Of a stretch of 64,000 nucleotides of DNA, positions 60,509-64,000 are shown piece by piece. How positions within the stretch are numbered: position 1 is the stretch's first letter; the number at the start of each line of letters is the position of its first letter. Position numbers and translations under genes: made by a program. Origin of the DNA: Pseudomonas sp. efr-133-TYG-5 (GTDB taxonomy: Bacteria; Pseudomonadota; Gammaproteobacteria; Pseudomonadales; Pseudomonadaceae); the NCBI RefSeq assembly GCF_030209175.1, contig NZ_JARVSM010000004.1, forward strand, positions 434,001-498,000, given 5' to 3'. The notes under the pieces are model-generated. The model had not been told where the DNA came from, made no database searches, and saw only the letters and a list, made by a program, of their open reading frames with translations.

Positions 60509-62232
60509 TGAACAGCAACCTCGCGCTGCCGCTACCGCACAAGCAGGTCCGGCAGACCTCCCGCGCCGAAATCGGCGACCGCATTTTTGTCCTCGGCGGC
60601 AAAGTCTTGTGGCTGGTGGTGCTGGGCGTGGCGGTGCTGCTGCCGTTGCTGGCGATCTTCTGGCGCGGCTTCAGCAGCGAGGCCGGGCAGGGCGGTGGCT
60701 GGCTTGCCGCGAAGGATCTGCTGAGCAGCGCCAACTTCCACTGGCTGCTGGGCAACAGCCTCAAGGTTTCGCTCAGTGTCGCGGCCATCGTCGTACCGCT
60801 GGCCTATCTGTTTGCCTACGCCCTGCAACGCACGCTGATTCCGGCCAAGGGCCTGTGGCGCGGGATTTCCCTGTTGCCGCTGATGGCGCCGTCGATGCTG
60901 CCGGGGATCGCGCTGGTCTATCTGTTCGGCAATCAGGGCCTGTTGCGCGGGCTGCTGTCGGACAACATCTACGGTTTCTGGGGGATTGTTCTGGGTGAGG
61001 TGATCTACACCTTCCCACACGCCTTGATGATTTTGCTGTCGGCCCTGTCGCTGGCCGATGCACGACTGTTCGACGCTGCGTCGAGCATGGGCGCCAGTCC
61101 GGCCAAGGCGTTTCGCAGCATTACCTGGCCGGCCACACGCCATGCCGTGTTCGCCGCGTTCTGTCTGGTGTTTACCCTGACCATCACCGATTTCGGTGTG
61201 CCGGTGGTGGTCGGTGGCGACTATCAGGTGCTGGCGCTGGAAGCCTACAAAGCCGTGGTCGGCCAGCAGCAATTCGGTCGCGGTGCATTGATCGGCATGG
61301 TGCTGTTGCTGCCGGCACTGTTCAGTTTCGGTGTGGATGCGTGGCTGCGTCGCCGTCATGGCGATTCCATGAGCGGCCGGGCCCAGGTGTTCAAACCGCT
61401 GCCGTCAGCGCTGCGCGATGCCTGTTACCTGGCGGTGGTCCTGCTGATCAGCGCCGCGCTGTTGCTGGTGTTCGGCATGGCGGTGTTCTCCTCGCTGGTG
61501 AAGTTCTGGCCGTACAACCTGTCGCTGTCGCTCAATCACTACCAGTTCAACGAAACCGCCGGCGGTGGCTGGCTGGCCTATGGCAACAGCCTGAAGATGG
61601 CCGTCGGCACCGCGCTGATCGGCAGTGTGCTGATTTTCACCGGCGCCTACCTGATGGAGAAAACCCGCACGCAACGCGGCCTCAATCTGACCCTGCGCAT
61701 GCTCAGTTTCATCCCGATGGCAGTGCCGGGGCTGGTGCTCGGCCTGGGTTACGTCTTCTTCTTCAACCTCACCGGCAACCCGCTGCACGTGTTGTACGGG
61801 ACGATGACCCTGCTGATCGTCTGCACCATCGCGCACTATCTGACCACCGCGCAGATGACGGCCACCACCGCCCTGCGCCAGCTCGACGCCGAGTTCGAAG
61901 CCGCCGCGCTGTCGCTCAAGGCGCCGTTGTACCGGCATTACCTGCGCGTCACCGTGCCGATCTGCCTGCCGGCGCTGCTGGACATCGTGCGCTACCTGTT
62001 CGTCTCGGCGATGACCACCGTGTCGGCGGCGATCTTCCTCTACAGCCCCGACACCATCCTCGCGGCAGTCGCCGTGCTGAACATGGACGACGCCGGCAAC
62101 GTCGGCGGCGCGGCAGCGATGTCGACCCTGATTCTGTTCACCTCGGCAGGCGTGTCCGTGCTGCTGGCGTGGGCCTCGCGCGGCTTGCTGCGCCGTTCCC
62201 AGGCCTGGCGGCAAACCGCGCCCGGTCACTGA
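60508..62232 (+). CDS. Fused double permease of the aminoethylphosphonate-type transporter
   Basis: A 574-residue inner-membrane protein with two permease halves in one chain, about 12 helices in total. EAA-like loops are visible in both: LFDAASSMGASPAKAFRSITWPATRHAV in the first half and EFEAAALSLKAPLYRHYLRVTVPICLPAL in the second. Fused permeases are characteristic of the iron/AEP (FbpB/PhnU-like) group. Its start overlaps the ATPase stop. Confidence 0.87.
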   Translation: MNSNLALPLPHKQVRQTSRAEIGDRIFVLGGKVLWLVVLGVAVLLPLLAIFWRGFSSEAGQGGGWLAAKDLLSSANFHWLLGNSLKVSLSVAAIVVPLAYLFAYALQRTLIPAKGLWRGISLLPLMAPSMLPGIALVYLFGNQGLLRGLLSDNIYGFWGIVLGEVIYTFPHALMILLSALSLADARLFDAASSMGASPAKAFRSITWPATRHAVFAAFCLVFTLTITDFGVPVVVGGDYQVLALEAYKAVVGQQQFGRGALIGMVLLLPALFSFGVDAWLRRRHGDSMSGRAQVFKPLPSALRDACYLAVVLLISAALLLVFGMAVFSSLVKFWPYNLSLSLNHYQFNETAGGGWLAYGNSLKMAVGTALIGSVLIFTGAYLMEKTRTQRGLNLTLRMLSFIPMAVPGLVLGLGYVFFFNLTGNPLHVLYGTMTLLIVCTIAHYLTTAQMTATTALRQLDAEFEAAALSLKAPLYRHYLRVTVPICLPALLDIVRYLFVSAMTTVSAAIFLYSPDTILAAVAVLNMDDAGNVGGAAAMSTLILFTSAGVSVLLAWASRGLLRRSQAWRQTAPGH

Positions 62233-62279
62233 TTGACGACTTACCCCTAGCGCCTCAACTCACCTACAGGAAAACGATC

Positions 62280-63305
62280 ATGTTCAAGCCTATGGCCCTG
62301 GCCGCTGCTGTGCTCGCTACTTTCAGCCTGAATGCCTTCGCGGCGAAAACCGAGTTGACGGTGTACACCGCCCTCGAAGCCGAGCAACTGACCGCCTACA
62401 AGGCCGCATTCGAGAAGGCCAACCCGGACGTCGAAATCAAGTGGGTACGCGATTCCACCGGGATCATCACCGCCAAGCTGCTGGCCGAGAAGGCGCGTCC
62501 GCAGGCTGATGCAGTCTGGGGGCTGGCGGCTTCGAGCCTGGCGATCCTCGACCAGCAAGGCATGCTGCAAAGCTACGCGCCGAAGGATCTGGGCAAGATC
62601 GGCGCCAACTACCGCGACGCCGCCAACCCGCCAGCCTGGGTCGGCATGGACGTGTGGGCCGCCACCATCTGCTTCAACACCGTCGAAGCCGAGAAGCAGG
62701 GCCTGAGCAAACCCGTCAGCTGGCAAGACCTGACCAAGCCTGAGTACAAGGGCAAGATCGTCATGCCCAACCCGGCTTCGTCCGGCACCGGTTTCCTCGA
62801 CGTCAGCGCCTGGCTGCAAACCTTCGGCGAGAAGCAGGGCTGGGCCTACATGGACGGTCTGCACCAGAACATCGGCCAGTACGTTCACTCCGGTTCCAAA
62901 CCGTGCAAACTGGCGGCGGCCGGTGAGTTCCCGATCGGCATTTCCTTCGAATACCCGGCCGTGCAGCTCAAGCGCCAGGGCGCGCCGCTCGACATCATCC
63001 TGCCGAAGGAGGGCCTGGGCTGGGAGATCGAAGCGACTGCGGTGATCAAGGGCACCCCGCACGAAGACGCGGCGAAGAAACTCGCCGACTTCTCCGCCAG
63101 CGCCGAGGCGATGGACCTGTACAAGGAAAACTTCGCGGTTCTCGCCCAGCCGGGCATCGCCAAGCCGCAGACCGAACTGCCGGCCGACTACGAGCAGCGC
63201 CTGATCAAGAACGACTTTGCCTGGGCCTCGAAGAACCGCGACGAGATCCTCAGCGAATGGCGCAAGCGCTATGACGGCAAGTCCGAGAAAGTCGCTGCCA
63301 AGTAA
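62280..63305 (+). CDS. Aminoethylphosphonate-type ABC binding protein
   Basis: A 341-residue periplasmic protein with a signal peptide (MFKPMALAAAVLATFSLNAFA) and mature start AKTELTVYTALEAEQLTAYKAAFEKANPD, typical of FbpA/PotD-like binding proteins. The segment VGMDVWAATICFNTVEAEKQGLSKPVSWQDL is close to that in 2-aminoethylphosphonate binding proteins (TIGR03261 class, from memory). Iron is the main alternative ligand, but I do not see the paired tyrosines of iron-binding FbpA. ATG at 62280, AGGAAAA upstream. Confidence 0.82.
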   Translation: MFKPMALAAAVLATFSLNAFAAKTELTVYTALEAEQLTAYKAAFEKANPDVEIKWVRDSTGIITAKLLAEKARPQADAVWGLAASSLAILDQQGMLQSYAPKDLGKIGANYRDAANPPAWVGMDVWAATICFNTVEAEKQGLSKPVSWQDLTKPEYKGKIVMPNPASSGTGFLDVSAWLQTFGEKQGWAYMDGLHQNIGQYVHSGSKPCKLAAAGEFPIGISFEYPAVQLKRQGAPLDIILPKEGLGWEIEATAVIKGTPHEDAAKKLADFSASAEAMDLYKENFAVLAQPGIAKPQTELPADYEQRLIKNDFAWASKNRDEILSEWRKRYDGKSEKVAAK

Positions 63306-63330
63306 GATCTTTATCGACTGACAGGGCCCC

Positions 63331-63471
63331 TTCGCGAGCAGGCTCGCTCCCACATAGGATCGTGTTCAACGCACAACTCTCTGTGGGGGCCGACACACTG
63401 GATCTTCTGTGAACACGAATGCTGTGGACACAAAAAATCCCCTGTGGGAGCGAGCCTGCTCGCGAAAGCGG
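63331..63471. repeat. Widely spaced REP pair
   Basis: TTCGCGAGCAGGCTCGCTCC (63331 onward) and TGTGGGAGCGAGCCTGCTCG (from 63443) face each other over about 90 bases that include a third fragment, CTGTGGGGGCCGACACAC. The block fills most of the gap between the binding protein and the FAD gene. Confidence 0.8.
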
Positions 63472-63494
63472 CCTCTCATTCAGAGCACTTCCAA

Positions 63495-64000
63495 ATGACA
63501 CACCACAAAGACCTGCTGATCGTCGGCGCCGGCATCCTCGGCCTGTCCCACGCCTACGCCGCCGCCAGACGCGGCCTCAAGGTCAGCGTATTCGAGCGCA
63601 GCGCCACGCCACTCGGCGCCTCGGTGCGCAACTTCGGCCAGGCGCTGGTCACCGGCCAGCCGCCAGGCCCGATGCTCGAACTGGCCAAGGCCAGCCGCGA
63701 CATCTGGGGCGACTGGGCACGACTCGCCGGCCTGCAGCTCAAGCGCAACGGCTCGTACCTGTTCGCCCGCACGGAAGCCGAAGAACACCTGCTGGAAGCC
63801 TTCTGCAACGGCCGCGCCGTGGAACACGGTTACAACATCCAGCTGCTGCGCGGCGGCGCATTGCGCGATCTGTATCACGGTCAGTTCAGCCACCACCGCG
63901 CGGCATTGCACGGCATGGACGATCAACAGTTGTACTCGCGCGAAGCGATTCCGGCGCTGATCGACTATCTGCGCCGCGACCTGGGTGTCGAGTTTCACTT
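63495..64000 (+). CDS. FAD-dependent amine oxidoreductase, partial (phosphonate-associated type)
   Basis: The first 168 codons are in the window; the rest lies beyond 64000. The protein begins MTHHKDLLIVGAGILGLSHAYAAARRGLKVSVFER, a DAO-family FAD-binding Rossmann motif (GAGILGLSHA) with the acidic end of the second strand. The segment SVRNFGQALVTGQPPGPMLELAKASRDIWGDWARLAGL resembles the TIGR03364 class, which often sits with 2-aminoethylphosphonate genes and is thought to oxidise N-alkylated or aminated phosphonates. Its place after the AEP-type transporter agrees. Partner degradation genes probably follow outside the window. Confidence 0.8.
   Translation, partial: MTHHKDLLIVGAGILGLSHAYAAARRGLKVSVFERSATPLGASVRNFGQALVTGQPPGPMLELAKASRDIWGDWARLAGLQLKRNGSYLFARTEAEEHLLEAFCNGRAVEHGYNIQLLRGGALRDLYHGQFSHHRAALHGMDDQQLYSREAIPALIDYLRRDLGVEFH

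Noticed and set aside
4021..63471. Many near-identical short palindromic repeats that might suggest CRISPR
   Set aside because: The copies are dispersed singly or in facing pairs between genes, with no regular spacing, no array and no cas genes. They are REP elements.

Overview
The window reads as a piece of chromosome from the Pseudomonas fluorescens/putida side of the genus. Grounds: high-GC coding on both strands, a complete spu polyamine operon in the P. aeruginosa PA0296-PA0304 order, the downstream hacB...serA...rpiA-ilvA...rppH-ptsP...lgt-thyA order known from PA0305-PA0342, the argE/argA and orphan GspE neighbourhood known from PA5204-PA5210, and at least fourteen copies of the Pseudomonas REP element (core TGTGGGAGCGAGCC). 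The P. aeruginosa comparisons are from memory, not from a search.

Layout. 1-8.4 kb: a partial secreted protein, a membrane protein of unknown role, an orphan GspE-type ATPase, a divergent ACT-domain protein/Lrp regulator pair, a CYTH-CHAD protein, and the arginine genes argE and argA. 8.4-17.2 kb: an organosulfur block, with a stand-alone taurine-type binding protein, an OprD-family porin, the 1-Cys peroxiredoxin lsfA and a complete ssuEADCBF operon. Together these would import sulfonates, desulfonate them with reduced flavin and handle the peroxide by-product. Three promoters in this block share an AT-rich core (GAATAAAT), which suggests one sulfur-starvation regulator. 17.3-19 kb: a type I pantothenate kinase gene and a TetR regulator, convergent.

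19-29.6 kb: polyamine catabolism and uptake (spuI, spuB, spuC, spuDEFGH). The spuA gene that should sit between spuI and spuB survives only as a degenerate 5' half. 29.6-38.5 kb: an HD hydrolase divergent from a GlxA-type regulator, a HacB-like acylase, a thioredoxin-like protein, a lipase-like hydrolase, a 2OG-Fe oxygenase, DUF523, and an unusually short ABC-type binding protein. 38.6-55.3 kb: core metabolism, with serA divergent from a D-2-hydroxyglutarate dehydrogenase, an FAH-family enzyme, two tandem YjiK-like proteins, rpiA/ilvA, rppH-ptsP, an NRDE protein, a TauE/SafE permease, and lgt-thyA.

55.4-64 kb: a cadR/cadA heavy-metal resistance pair with a textbook MerR-type promoter, then a LysR regulator, an ABC transporter of the 2-aminoethylphosphonate type (ATPase, fused double permease, binding protein) and the start of a FAD amine oxidase of the phosphonate-associated type, cut by the window end.

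I see no tRNA, rRNA, CRISPR array, insertion sequence or prophage. Most of the window is ordinary core genome. The least explained items are the decayed spuA, the ACT/Lrp pair, the short binding protein, the tandem YjiK pair, the shared sulfur-promoter motif and the several REP architectures.
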